15,376 nucleotides of DNA from Galbitalea sp036499165 (GCA_036499165.1 DASYEE010000045.1:1-15376); one strand, 5' to 3'; positions 1 through 7,475 are shown, numbered from the stretch's first letter. The notes: generated by a model not told the origin, from the letters alone. Numbers and translations are program-made.

Positions 1-2
1 GG

Positions 3-51
3 TGTCCGAGTTCAGGACATCGTTGATAGATGAGTCGAGACATCGTTGATA
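3..51 (+). repeat. Left inverted-repeat end of the IS, with two 23-bp units
   Basis: TGT followed by two 23-bp units, each ending in GACATCGTTGATA (16-28 and 39-51). The matching inverted end is at 1256-1304. The second unit here is identical to the outer unit of the right end. The repeated units are likely transposase binding sites. Confidence 0.82.
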
Positions 52-75
52 GTGGGCCTGCTTCGATGATGGGGC

Positions 76-1254
76 ATGTCGAAGGCGCGAGTGATCGTTT
101 TGTCCGTCGTTCAGCAGGGCCTGACAAAGGCCGAGGCGGCGAGAAAGTTCGACGTGTCCTGGCAATGGGTCCACTCCCTGGTCACCCGATACGAAGCTGG
201 TGGCCTCGAAGCCCTCGAGCCGCGGAGTCGACGCCCGAAGACCAGCACCCGATCCACACCGCCCCAGGTCCAGGCCCGCATCCTCGCCCTTCGCACCTGG
301 CTTGAAGGCGAAGGTCTCGACGCCGGCCCGGTCACGATCGCCTGGCACCTCGAACACGAAGGCCGCACCCCGCCCGCGATCTCCACCATCCGCCGCATCA
401 TCACCGCCGCGGGCCTGGTCACCCCGGAACCCGCCAAACGACCCCGCAGCTCCTACATCCGCTTCGCCGCCGACCAACCCAACGAGACCTGGCAATCGGA
501 CTTCACCCACTGGGCTCTTGCTGACGGCCAAGACATCGAGATCCTGAACTGGCTCGACGACCACTCCCGATTGCTTCTCTCCTGCACCGCCCACGACCAC
601 GTCACCGGCGCCGACGTCGTCGACACCTTCACCCAAAACACCAACGAATACGGGCTCCCAGCCTCAACCCTCACCGATAACGGCAGGGTTTACACCGCGA
701 AGTTCGGCGGCGGCCGCAACGCGTTCGAATACCTCATCGCCGCCCTCGGCATCGCCCAAAAGAACGGCCACCCCTACCACCCGCAAACCCAGGGCAAGAT
801 CGAACGCTTCCACCAAACCCTCAAACGCTGGCTCGCCGCCAGACCGGCCGCGACCTCGATCACCGAACTACAACACCAACTCGACCAATTCCGGGCCATC
901 TACAACGAGCAACGACCCCACCGCGCTCTCGCCCGGCAGACACCCCAGCAGGCTTACGACGCGACCATCAAGGCCACCCCGGCCGGCCACCCGCTCTCGG
1001 CCCACTACCGAGTCCGCCACGACATCGTCGACCAATTCGGCAAACTCACCCTCCGCAGGGCCGGCACACTCCACCACCTCGGAGTCGGCCACGACCACGC
1101 CCGAAAACCAGTCCTCATCCTCGCCGACGAAACCAGCGTCACCATCACCGATCACAACACCGGCGAAATCCTCGGCAACTACCTCATCGATCCCGACAAA
1201 AACTACTGGCGCAACCAAACAAAAGAGCCCGGCCGATGGCCGGGCTCTTCATAA
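76..1254 (+). CDS. IS481-family DDE transposase
   Basis: This 392-residue protein catalyses cut and strand transfer of the surrounding insertion sequence. An N-terminal helix-turn-helix region (about residues 5-45, with KAEAARKFDVSWQWVHSLV) should bind the element ends. An rve-type integrase core follows, with acidic residues D142 (WQSDFTHW), D201 (LTDNGRVY) and E243 (GKIERFHQTLKRW) as the likely DDE triad. The motif HPYHPQTQGKIERFHQTLK is typical of IS481/IS3-type transposases. A C-terminal beta-rich region (about 310-385) is also usual in IS481 proteins. No frameshift or stop interrupts the gene, so the enzyme may be active. The ATG at 76 has only a weak purine-rich stretch upstream. The last ten codons encode a perfect hairpin (1223-1249), noted separately. 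Confidence 0.93.
   Translation: MSKARVIVLSVVQQGLTKAEAARKFDVSWQWVHSLVTRYEAGGLEALEPRSRRPKTSTRSTPPQVQARILALRTWLEGEGLDAGPVTIAWHLEHEGRTPPAISTIRRIITAAGLVTPEPAKRPRSSYIRFAADQPNETWQSDFTHWALADGQDIEILNWLDDHSRLLLSCTAHDHVTGADVVDTFTQNTNEYGLPASTLTDNGRVYTAKFGGGRNAFEYLIAALGIAQKNGHPYHPQTQGKIERFHQTLKRWLAARPAATSITELQHQLDQFRAIYNEQRPHRALARQTPQQAYDATIKATPAGHPLSAHYRVRHDIVDQFGKLTLRRAGTLHHLGVGHDHARKPVLILADETSVTITDHNTGEILGNYLIDPDKNYWRNQTKEPGRWPGSS
1217..1249 (-). terminator. Intrinsic terminator inside the transposase 3' end, acting on minus-strand transcripts
   Basis: A perfect 12-bp stem (1223-1234 with 1238-1249, arm GGCCGGGCTCTT) closes a 3-nt loop. Read on the minus strand the stem is followed by TTTTGTTT, a good U-tract. 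Read on the plus strand it is followed by CATAAATA, which is weak. The hairpin therefore looks best suited to stop transcripts entering the element from the right, such as the tRNA-Arg transcript. It may still stop the transposase mRNA weakly. The stem lies in the last codons of the transposase. Confidence 0.72.
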
Positions 1255-1255
1255 A

Positions 1256-1304
1256 TATCAACGATGTCCCGAGTCATCTATCAACGATGTCTCGACTCAT
1301 CACA
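1256..1304 (-). repeat. Right inverted-repeat end of the IS, with two 23-bp units
   Basis: Read on the minus strand this end is TGT plus two 23-bp units, each ending in GACATCGTTGATA (1279-1291 and 1256-1268 on the plus strand). It mirrors 3-51 without gaps. It begins two bases after the transposase stop codon. Confidence 0.82.
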
Positions 1305-1307
1305 CGG

Positions 1308-1379
1308 TGCCCCTGGAGGGACTCGAACCCCCAACCGTTTCCTTAGGACGGAACTGCTCTTCCATTGAGCTACAGAGGC
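1308..1379 (-). tRNA. tRNA-Arg (anticodon CCT)
   Basis: The 72-nt gene folds as a full cloverleaf. The acceptor arms are GCCTCTG and CAGGGGC, with one G-T pair. The D arm is GCTC/GAGC with an AATGGAA loop. The anticodon loop is GTCCTAA, giving anticodon CCT. The T arm is GGGGG/CCCTC with loop TTCGAGT, and the discriminator is A at 1308. The first pair of the anticodon stem (G/A) is mismatched. The tRNA reads arginine AGG codons. The three bases after the discriminator read CCG, so CCA is not encoded, and the insertion sequence begins directly after them. A possible -10 hexamer TAAACT lies at 1390-1395 on the minus strand, close to the 5' end. No -35 is evident. Confidence 0.95.
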
Positions 1380-1385
1380 TGGCCC

Positions 1386-1413
1386 CCTGAGTTTAGTCCG
1401 TTCATAACTCAGG
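1386..1413. repeat. Inverted repeat just upstream of tRNA-Arg
   Basis: Two perfect 8-bp arms, CCTGAGTT (1386-1393) and AACTCAGG (1406-1413), flank a 12-nt loop. The left arm overlaps the possible -10 of the tRNA gene. A third related copy, TGAGTTATG, lies at 1486-1494 and is the exact inverse of CATAACTCA at 1403-1411. The remainder of the 1380-1617 gap holds no convincing gene. The role is unknown; it could be a protein-binding site or chance. Confidence 0.45.
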
Positions 1414-1604
1414 CTGGGCGCGCGCCGGGCGTCGTCAGAACCGCGAGCCGCCGCGGCCCGTGGCCGGTAACACGCGCCTGTGGCGTGAGTTATGCGCAAA
1501 ACACCCCGCTCGAAGTAGTTGCAAGATCCGGGCGGCGTGGGCGGGGCCTGACCAGGCGATCCGTCAGCACGCCGAGCGCACAATCATGGGCAAAAGCGCG
1601 TGGA

Positions 1605-1610
1605 TAGGGT
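1605..1610 (+). promoter_or_regulatory. Possible -10 box for a leaderless DUF72 transcript
   Basis: TAGGGT fits the actinobacterial TANNNT -10 pattern and ends 7 nt before the ATG at 1618. Transcription would then begin at or next to the start codon. No clear -35 is visible. The same purine-rich bases could instead act as a ribosome binding site. Confidence 0.4.
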
Positions 1611-1617
1611 GGACGCG

Positions 1618-2445
1618 ATGAGTGCAGAGCGCGGCAGAGCGTTTGTCGGGACATCCGCCTGGGTGAAGCCGCAGTGGCGAGGCGGGTTCTATCCGAGCGG
1701 GCTGGCGCAGCGGCTCGAGCTGGAATTCGTGTCTGGACGGCTGAGCTCGCTTGAGATCAATATGACGTTCCATCGGCTCGCGACGGCGGCGAGCGTTGAC
1801 AAGTGGCGGGATGAGACGCCGGAGTCCTTCGTTTTCGCGGTGAAGGGGTACGGGCCGGTGACGGCACGGCGGGCTGCGAATGCGCGGGCGCCGCTGGCCG
1901 ACTTCTTTGCGTCCGGGATCCTGCGGCTGAGAGCGAAGCTCGGGCCCATGCTGTGGCAGCTGCCCGAAGACCGCAAGCTGCAGCTGGATGAGGTGGCAGA
2001 GTTCGCAGCGCTGCTCCCGCGCAGCGTCGCCGCGGCCTCCGCTCTCGCCGCAGAGTCCAGGAAGGTCGAGTGGATCGACGCCGCGCTCGCTGATGCACCG
2101 CTCCGGCACGCCATCGAGATCCGCAACCAAACCTTCGTCGACCCGAGCTTCGTCGAACTGATGCGGGCCAGTGACATTGCCATCGCGCACACGAACGGCC
2201 CCGCGCATCCTCAGCTGGATGAGGTCACGAGCGACTTCGTCTACGTGCGGCTCAGCAGCGGGCCGGGGCACTTCTTAGACGGCTACGACGACGCGACGCT
2301 CGACCACTGGGCGGCGCGGATCGAAAGCTGGCGAAGCGAGCGGCGCGACGTGTTCGTGTACTTCAACAATCCAGACGGCGACCTGCCGCACACACCGTTC
2401 AACGCGCTGCGACTCCTCGAGCGCCTAAGCAACGAGCGAAGCTAG
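1618..2445 (+). CDS. DUF72 (YecE-like) family protein
   Basis: A 275-residue protein of the DUF72 family, whose biochemical role is not firmly established. The family forms a TIM-barrel-like fold. The characteristic blocks appear in order: FVGTSAW (9-15), SLEINMTFHRL (44-54), FVFAVKG (71-77), MLWQLPED (111-118), HAIEIRNQTF (164-173), DFVYVRLSS (206-214) and VFVYFNNPDGDLPHTPFNA (245-263). The ATG at 1618 was chosen because a purine-rich or -10-like sequence sits just upstream. In-frame GTG codons at 1600 and 1609 would add 3-6 residues. The 3' end overlaps by 4 bp the convergent ROK gene. There is no sign that it belongs to the sugar locus; it is probably a chromosomal neighbour. Confidence 0.9.
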   Translation: MSAERGRAFVGTSAWVKPQWRGGFYPSGLAQRLELEFVSGRLSSLEINMTFHRLATAASVDKWRDETPESFVFAVKGYGPVTARRAANARAPLADFFASGILRLRAKLGPMLWQLPEDRKLQLDEVAEFAALLPRSVAAASALAAESRKVEWIDAALADAPLRHAIEIRNQTFVDPSFVELMRASDIAIAHTNGPAHPQLDEVTSDFVYVRLSSGPGHFLDGYDDATLDHWAARIESWRSERRDVFVYFNNPDGDLPHTPFNALRLLERLSNERS

Positions 2446-3608
2446 ACCACCAGCGAGCGGATCGCAGCGGCAGCAGCGCCGCGCGCCCAGTCCTCGAAGG
2501 TGTGGGGGCGCACGATGATGCGGCACTTGTCGGCGGCGCCGAAGGCGTGCTCGCGGAAGGCCGCCATGAGGTGATCCTCGAACAGGTCGAAGTTGGTCAC
2601 TCCCTCACCGCCGATGATCACAACCTCGGGGCCGACCATGTTGACGAGGCTCGCGATCGCGGTGCCGATGACGGTCGCGGCTTCGCTGAACGCGGCAACC
2701 GCGGCGGCGTCCCCCTGGTGCGCCAGGTCGACGGCCTCCTCGATGGTCACCGGTCTGCCGTGAGCCGCAGAGATGGCCGCGACGATCGCGGCGGTCGCAG
2801 CCACGGCCTCCACGCATCCTCGTCGTCCGCAGGCGCAGATCTTGTCTGGGGAGGTCAGCGGCAGGTGCCCGATCTCGCCTGCGACACCGTAAGCACCCTC
2901 GACGACTTCGCCGTTCAGGTGGAGGCCGGAGCCGATGCCCCGGCCGATCGTGACGATCGCGAATGACTCGGTGCCAAGGCCGACGCCAAACCAGTGCTCG
3001 CCGATCGTGAGGGCACGCACGTCGTTTTCGACGATCACGGGATGCCCGAGGCGCTCCCGGAGCTCGTCACCGAGCGCAACATCGATCCAGCCCATGTTGA
3101 CCGACTCGCGCACGAAGCCGCGCTCGACGTCAACGTCACCCGAGACCGAGATGCCGACGCACGCGATGTGGGCTCCGAGGATGCCGAGTTCGACCTCCAG
3201 CTCGTGAACCAGGTCGGCAATCTGGTCAATCACGTACGACGCGTCGCTCGTCGAGAGCTCAGGCCGACGGGATGCGAGCACCTTCGTGGTGAGGTCGGTC
3301 GCGACTCCGACGAGCTCGTCCGGGTTGACTTTGATGCCAACCGAGATGAGGGCATTCGGCACAACGGCGACCGGGTTTGCCGGCCTCCCGCGCAGTCCGT
3401 CTTTGGGTCCGTTCAGGCTGTCGTCGATCAGACCGGCGGCGATGAGCGGGGTCACAGCCTTGGTCACCGCGGCCTGCGAAAGGCCCGAGAACCGGGCGAC
3501 ATCGATGCGGCTGATCGGGCTGCGGGTGAGAATCGTCGCGAACACGCGCGACGCCGCATCAGACGACGAACGAAGGAGCGCTGTTCGCGCAGTTGCTTCG
3601 TTGTTCAC
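2442..3608 (-). CDS. ROK-family transcriptional regulator
   Basis: A 388-residue ROK protein of the NagC/XylR type: a winged helix-turn-helix at the N terminus (about 20-60, with RIDVARFSGLSQAAVTKAVTPL) and a sugar-kinase-like C-terminal domain. The second domain shows GISVSGDVD (152-160), VENDVRALTIGEHW (193-206), GRGIGSGLHLNGEVVEGAYGVAGEIGHLPL broken across 222-251, and a ROK zinc motif CACGRRGCVE (C258, C260, C265, with H248 nearby). A repressor that releases DNA on binding a sugar is the usual role. The start is GTG at 3608, preceded by GTGAGGAACC on the minus strand. As the last gene of the transporter operon it probably regulates its own operon and the divergent galactosidase unit. The effector is unknown. 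Confidence 0.93.
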   Translation of the reverse strand: MNNEATARTALLRSSSDAASRVFATILTRSPISRIDVARFSGLSQAAVTKAVTPLIAAGLIDDSLNGPKDGLRGRPANPVAVVPNALISVGIKVNPDELVGVATDLTTKVLASRRPELSTSDASYVIDQIADLVHELEVELGILGAHIACVGISVSGDVDVERGFVRESVNMGWIDVALGDELRERLGHPVIVENDVRALTIGEHWFGVGLGTESFAIVTIGRGIGSGLHLNGEVVEGAYGVAGEIGHLPLTSPDKICACGRRGCVEAVAATAAIVAAISAAHGRPVTIEEAVDLAHQGDAAAVAAFSEAATVIGTAIASLVNMVGPEVVIIGGEGVTNFDLFEDHLMAAFREHAFGAADKCRIIVRPHTFEDWARGAAAAAIRSLVV

Positions 3609-3637
3609 GGTTGGTTCCTCACTTTGTGCTCACGTTA

Positions 3638-3668
3638 GTGCGGGCGAGCGCAGAACGCCCGCCCGCAC
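3638..3668 (-). promoter_or_regulatory. Stem-loop between the binding-protein and regulator genes
   Basis: Perfect 9-bp arms GTGCGGGCG (3638-3646) and CGCCCGCAC (3660-3668) enclose 13 nt. It lies in the 74-bp gap between the binding-protein stop and the ROK start. No U-tract follows on the minus strand, so it is more likely an mRNA-stabilising or attenuating hairpin than a full terminator. Such hairpins after binding-protein genes often raise their mRNA level over downstream genes. Confidence 0.55.
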
Positions 3669-3682
3669 CGACGCGATGGGTG

Positions 3683-5029
3683 CTATTTCTTCGTCAGGAT
3701 CTGCTGCGACTGTGTCTGCATCGTCTTGAAGATGCTGTCGCCCTTCTCGTTCGTGAAGAATGCCTCGAACTCAGGCTGGATGGTGTCGGCGAGCTCCTGG
3801 CCATTAGCCATCGGCGGCGCCGGGTAGAGCTCCTTGTTCTTGGCCGCATCCACGAAGCTCTGGATGTCGACCCCCTGCGTCTTCTGGTAGTCGACCGTCG
3901 ACTGCAGCGCCGACGCGATCGACGGCAGGAAGGTTGCCGTCTTACCCGCGATGGTCTGGCACGCGGTCGAACCCATGTACGTCACCCATTTCCACGTCTG
4001 GTCGATGTGCTTCGACCCCGCGAAGATGTTGTTCGCGTTGGAGTTGGAGATCATGCCCCGGGTGCCGTCTGCGCTCTTGACGGTCGGCGCGATGCCGACC
4101 TTCAACCCGGGAACCTTGGTGAGCGAGGTGGCATTCCACGTGCCATCTTGTGCCATCGCGACGTTGCCTGCGCCCATCTGGTCGGCGGATGACACGGTGA
4201 ACTGCCCGTACTTCGGCATGAGTCCGCGATCGCCCAGCTTCTTGATGTAGTTCAGGGTCGAGACGAAGCTCGGGTCGTTGTACGGGATCTCCTTCGGCCA
4301 TGCGGCCTTGGTGCCACCGAGCTTCCAGCCGAGCGTCGTCACGAACGGGTTCCAGGAGGTTTGGCCGTTGAAGTCCTGGGCTGCGAGGGACGCGATGCCG
4401 TAGGTCTTCACGTTGTTCTTGTCGAAGCCAGGCTGGTCGCCGCGAACACCGTTCTTGTCGATCGTCAGGTGCGCGACGACCTTGTCGAACGTGCCACCGT
4501 CGGTCGGGTTCCAGGTGAGGTTGTCGATGTCCTGGTCGGTGTAGCCGGCCTTCTTGATCATGTCCTCGTTGAAGTAGATCGCCGCCCCCGCCCAGTCGAG
4601 CGGGATGCCGTACTGCTTGCCATCCGTGTACTTCCACGAGTCGACGCCGACATCGAACTGGCCGAGGTTGTAGTTCGTCTTCTTGATAAGGTCGTCGAGC
4701 GGCAGGATCTGCTTCTGGCTCGCGTAGATGCCCAGCTGCGGAACGCTGTCCTGGAACGCATCCGGGGCAGTGCCCGCGACGAAGCCCGCGGTGAGCTTAG
4801 TGAAGTAGTCGTTCACGTTGTACTGCGTGATGTTGACATTGATGTTGGGGTTGGCCTTCTCGAAGCCGGGCAGGCACAGCTTGTATGCCGCGGCCTGCTG
4901 GTCATCCCAGGTCCACCAGTTGACGGTGGTCTTGCCAGCGGATGCGGTGCCGCTGGTCGAACATGCGGCAAGACCTGCGGCCGCGAGGCCGACCAGGGCA
5001 ATGCCGGCGATGATGCGGAGCTTTTTCAT
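3683..5029 (-). CDS. ABC transporter sugar-binding lipoprotein (family 1)
   Basis: A 448-residue extracellular solute-binding protein that captures sugars for the neighbouring permeases. The N terminus is a lipoprotein signal: KK, a hydrophobic stretch and lipobox LAAC with C23 as the lipidated cysteine. The mature part shows family-1 features: VNWWTWDDQ (36-44), FVAGTAPDAFQ (83-93), LPLDDLI (109-115), YGIPLDWAGAAIYFNEDMIKKAG broken around 140-162, and AMAQDGTWN (291-299). The ATG at 5029 is preceded by GAGGAAC and lies 7 bp after the GH95 stop, so the two are translated in sequence. The reading frame is open further upstream into the GH95 gene, but the signal peptide fixes the start. The ligand is not evident from sequence; context points to alpha-galactosyl or L-sugar-capped oligosaccharides. 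Confidence 0.95.
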   Translation of the reverse strand: MKKLRIIAGIALVGLAAAGLAACSTSGTASAGKTTVNWWTWDDQQAAAYKLCLPGFEKANPNINVNITQYNVNDYFTKLTAGFVAGTAPDAFQDSVPQLGIYASQKQILPLDDLIKKTNYNLGQFDVGVDSWKYTDGKQYGIPLDWAGAAIYFNEDMIKKAGYTDQDIDNLTWNPTDGGTFDKVVAHLTIDKNGVRGDQPGFDKNNVKTYGIASLAAQDFNGQTSWNPFVTTLGWKLGGTKAAWPKEIPYNDPSFVSTLNYIKKLGDRGLMPKYGQFTVSSADQMGAGNVAMAQDGTWNATSLTKVPGLKVGIAPTVKSADGTRGMISNSNANNIFAGSKHIDQTWKWVTYMGSTACQTIAGKTATFLPSIASALQSTVDYQKTQGVDIQSFVDAAKNKELYPAPPMANGQELADTIQPEFEAFFTNEKGDSIFKTMQTQSQQILTKK

Positions 5030-5036
5030 GAGTTCC

Positions 5037-7475
5037 TCACTGTGGTATCGATGACGCCATCGTTGGCGTCGTGATTGTCGGGTGTGGTGGGTCTGTGACG
5101 ACGACCGTGCCCCCGGCTGGGAGCACGATGTCGAAGTAGTGGTCGCCGATCTGCACATGCGTTTCGCGTGCGGATCCGGTGAGGTCGGTGAGAGTTGCGT
5201 CAACGAGCGCGCCGTCTGCCCAGCGCAGGTCGACTGCGACCCCGCCCCGGGCGCGCAACGCGTCGACCTGACCGTCCGGCCAGGCATCCGGAAGCGCCGG
5301 GAGCAGGTGGATGACTCCCCCGTGACTCTGCAGCAGCAGCTCGGCGATCGCGGCCGGGAATCCCAGGTTGCCGTCGACCTGGAACGGTGGATGAGTACTG
5401 AAGAGATTGGGAAGGAGGCCGCCCCACTCCGACCCGTCGACGGGGCCGTGACGGTGCGCATCGCCGTCGTAAGGAGTGAGGGCCTCCGTGAGGAGCTCAT
5501 ACGCGGAGTCGGCATCGCCAAGTCGCGCGCGGAGCGCGATCTTCCATGCCCACGACCAGCCCATTGCGCCTGGGCCGCGGCGATCAAGCAGGCGACGTGC
5601 GGCGTCGGCCAGCTCCGGAGTCGTGTCCGGCGTGATGAGGTCTAGCGGGTAGAGCCCGATGACGGGCGAGAGGTGTCGGTGCGTTCGCTCGTGCTCCTGC
5701 ACCTCCGCCGACCACTCGAGCAGCGCGCCATCCGCGCCGATGCCCGGGGCCGGGATGGAGGCGAGTACCGTTTCGAGTTCGCCGCGAAGATCGCTGCCCG
5801 GATCTACTCGGTCGATCGCACGAAGCGCGCGAAGGAGGAGGCTGCGGATGAGGGCGATGTCGGATGTCGCGGTCAGGCCGAGTGCGCGCGGGCGGCCAGC
5901 GGCATCCCGGTACATGTTCTCGGGCGAGGTCGATGGAGACAGATATGCGACGCCATGCTCGTCGACCTGCAGCCAGTCGAGGCAGAACTCGACGGCACCA
6001 CTCATCAACGGCCACACGCGTTCGCGCAGGAGGGTCTCGTCGTTCGAGAACTCGAGCGCATCCCAGATGGTGTGACAGAGCCAGACGCCGCCCATCATCC
6101 AGATCGCCCAGCTCGGCGCGCCGACACCCATGCCGACGGGGAGGCTCCAGCCCCACAGGTCGGTGTTGTGGTGTGCAACCCAGCCGCGCGCTCCGTACAG
6201 CTCCCGGGCGGTGTCGGCCCCTGTCTGCGCGAGTCGCTCGGTGAGCGCGATCAGCGGCTCGAGCTGGTCGTCGAGGCCAAGCGGGCCGGCAGACCAGTAG
6301 TTCATCTGGGTGTTGATGTTGATCGTGTAGTTCGACGACCAGGCCGGGCGCAGCGAATCGTTCCAAATACCCTGCAGGTTTGCGGCCGGATTCCCGGCGC
6401 GGGAGGCAGCGGTGAGCAGGTAGCGCCCGTATTCGGCGGCAACCGTCGCGCGCAGTGCCAGGTCGCCGCTGCGAAGGATGTCGCGCTCGACATCCCAGCA
6501 GCCGCCCCGCCGCCCACCGATCGCGAACCGCGCACCCGAGACCCGGCGCACGTCGGCGCCGTGCTCGGTGAGTCGGTCGTCCGCGGCGGCGCTGACGGCG
6601 CCCTCCGCGTTCGACCGTGCGCGATCCCGGATCGCCTCACGGGAGGCTCTCCGCCACTCGTCGCCCGTATCGGCCCACCACAAGTCAGCACGGGTCGAGG
6701 TCGAGAGTGCGATCAGCAGCCGGCGGGCTCCCCTGATGCGGAGTCTGCCCTCCTCCACCTCCGCGGTTCCGTCGCTTCGGTAGGCGAGCGCCGCGGCGGC
6801 GAAGGGGTCGTAGGTGCCATCGTCCGAGGCACGGTAAGTGAGGGGCGGGTCGACGGAGGTCACGTGCAGAGGCGCACCATCCACGGGAAGTTCGAGGTCG
6901 ATCGTCAGTGCACCGCCAGACGATGCCCGGCCAATCTCCCGCAGCGCTGTCGACCACGTCACCTCGAGGTCGGCGAGCGCGACATCCGCTTCGAGCTCGA
7001 TGAACAGCGCCTTTGCCGGTGCGGAAACCCAGGACCGTCTCGTGAGCGTCGCCTCCCCCACGATCAGCTTCTCTTCCACCACTGCGGTGTCGAGGTCGAG
7101 CACACGCGCGGGCTGGCCCGGGGCCGGAACCGCGCCGGGGATGTCGACGAGAACGTCGAGCAGGGGCAGGAATTCCTGCGTGTACCGACCCTCGAAGGTC
7201 ATCAGCAGGGCCTCCGCGCGATCGAGATCGCCAGCATCCAGCGCAGCCCGCACCTCGGCGAGGCGGGCGGGGCCAGCGCCGCCCGCGACCAGGCGAGCAA
7301 GCTCGCTCGCTGGGCCATCAGGTGTGCCTGACCACGCTGTCGCGTCGTTGATCTGGTAGCGCGCGGGCTGCCCGCCGAAGACCATCGCGCCGATGCGACC
7401 GTTGCCGATCGGAATCGCCTCGATCCAGTCATCCGCGGGTCGCGCCCACGCGAGTTGAAGGGTGTCGCCGCTCAT
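5037..7475 (-). CDS. GH95 alpha-L-galactosidase / alpha-1,2-L-fucosidase family glycosidase
   Basis: An 812-residue inverting glycosidase of family GH95, full length and without a signal peptide, so cytoplasmic. The N-terminal domain carries the family signature IPIGNGRIGAMVFGG (21-35). The catalytic (alpha/alpha)6 domain contains NLQGIWNDSLRPAWSSNY (366-383), ININTQMNYW (385-394), LSPSTSPEN (512-520) and FQVDGNLGFPAAIAELLLQ (698-716). By analogy with AfcA of Bifidobacterium bifidum, E519 is the general acid, N386 and N388 activate water, and D701 corresponds to D766. T384 stands where AfcA has His419, a change linked to L-galactose rather than L-fucose specificity. The ATG at 7475 overlaps the stop of the upstream permease (ATGA). 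The alternative activity is alpha-1,2-L-fucosidase. Confidence 0.92.
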   Translation of the reverse strand: MSGDTLQLAWARPADDWIEAIPIGNGRIGAMVFGGQPARYQINDATAWSGTPDGPASELARLVAGGAGPARLAEVRAALDAGDLDRAEALLMTFEGRYTQEFLPLLDVLVDIPGAVPAPGQPARVLDLDTAVVEEKLIVGEATLTRRSWVSAPAKALFIELEADVALADLEVTWSTALREIGRASSGGALTIDLELPVDGAPLHVTSVDPPLTYRASDDGTYDPFAAAALAYRSDGTAEVEEGRLRIRGARRLLIALSTSTRADLWWADTGDEWRRASREAIRDRARSNAEGAVSAAADDRLTEHGADVRRVSGARFAIGGRRGGCWDVERDILRSGDLALRATVAAEYGRYLLTAASRAGNPAANLQGIWNDSLRPAWSSNYTININTQMNYWSAGPLGLDDQLEPLIALTERLAQTGADTARELYGARGWVAHHNTDLWGWSLPVGMGVGAPSWAIWMMGGVWLCHTIWDALEFSNDETLLRERVWPLMSGAVEFCLDWLQVDEHGVAYLSPSTSPENMYRDAAGRPRALGLTATSDIALIRSLLLRALRAIDRVDPGSDLRGELETVLASIPAPGIGADGALLEWSAEVQEHERTHRHLSPVIGLYPLDLITPDTTPELADAARRLLDRRGPGAMGWSWAWKIALRARLGDADSAYELLTEALTPYDGDAHRHGPVDGSEWGGLLPNLFSTHPPFQVDGNLGFPAAIAELLLQSHGGVIHLLPALPDAWPDGQVDALRARGGVAVDLRWADGALVDATLTDLTGSARETHVQIGDHYFDIVLPAGGTVVVTDPPHPTITTPTMASSIPQ

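Larger units (their letters stand above)
3..1304 (+). mobile_element. IS481-family insertion sequence, apparently complete
   Basis: The element is bounded by TGT at 3-5 and ACA at 1302-1304. The 49-bp ends (3-51 and 1256-1304) are inverted copies matching at 39 of 49 positions with no gaps, and most mismatches lie in the outer 13 bp. Each end contains the 13-mer GACATCGTTGATA twice, 23 bp apart (left 16-28 and 39-51; right, inverted, 1256-1268 and 1279-1291). A single intact transposase fills the interior. TGT...ACA ends and one DDE transposase fit the IS481 family. Only two bases lie to the left of the element, so a target duplication cannot be tested. On the right the element stops four bases from the 3' end of a tRNA gene. 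The outer boundary is inferred from symmetry of the two ends. Confidence 0.85.

Noticed and set aside
1..16. Target-site duplication of the insertion sequence
   Set aside because: Only two bases (GG) precede the left end, so no duplication can be demonstrated. Several lengths would fit the right flank by chance.
5030..5587. In-frame upstream extension of the binding-protein gene
   Set aside because: It overlaps the end of GH95, is Ser/Arg-rich, and would bury a perfect lipoprotein signal peptide. The ATG at 5029 with its ribosome binding site is the start.
5673..7331. Open frame of 552 codons on the plus strand opposite the GH95 gene
   Set aside because: It mirrors a clearly real GH95 gene with catalytic motifs and is Arg/Gly/Ala-rich with no recognisable motif, typical of antisense frames in high-GC DNA.
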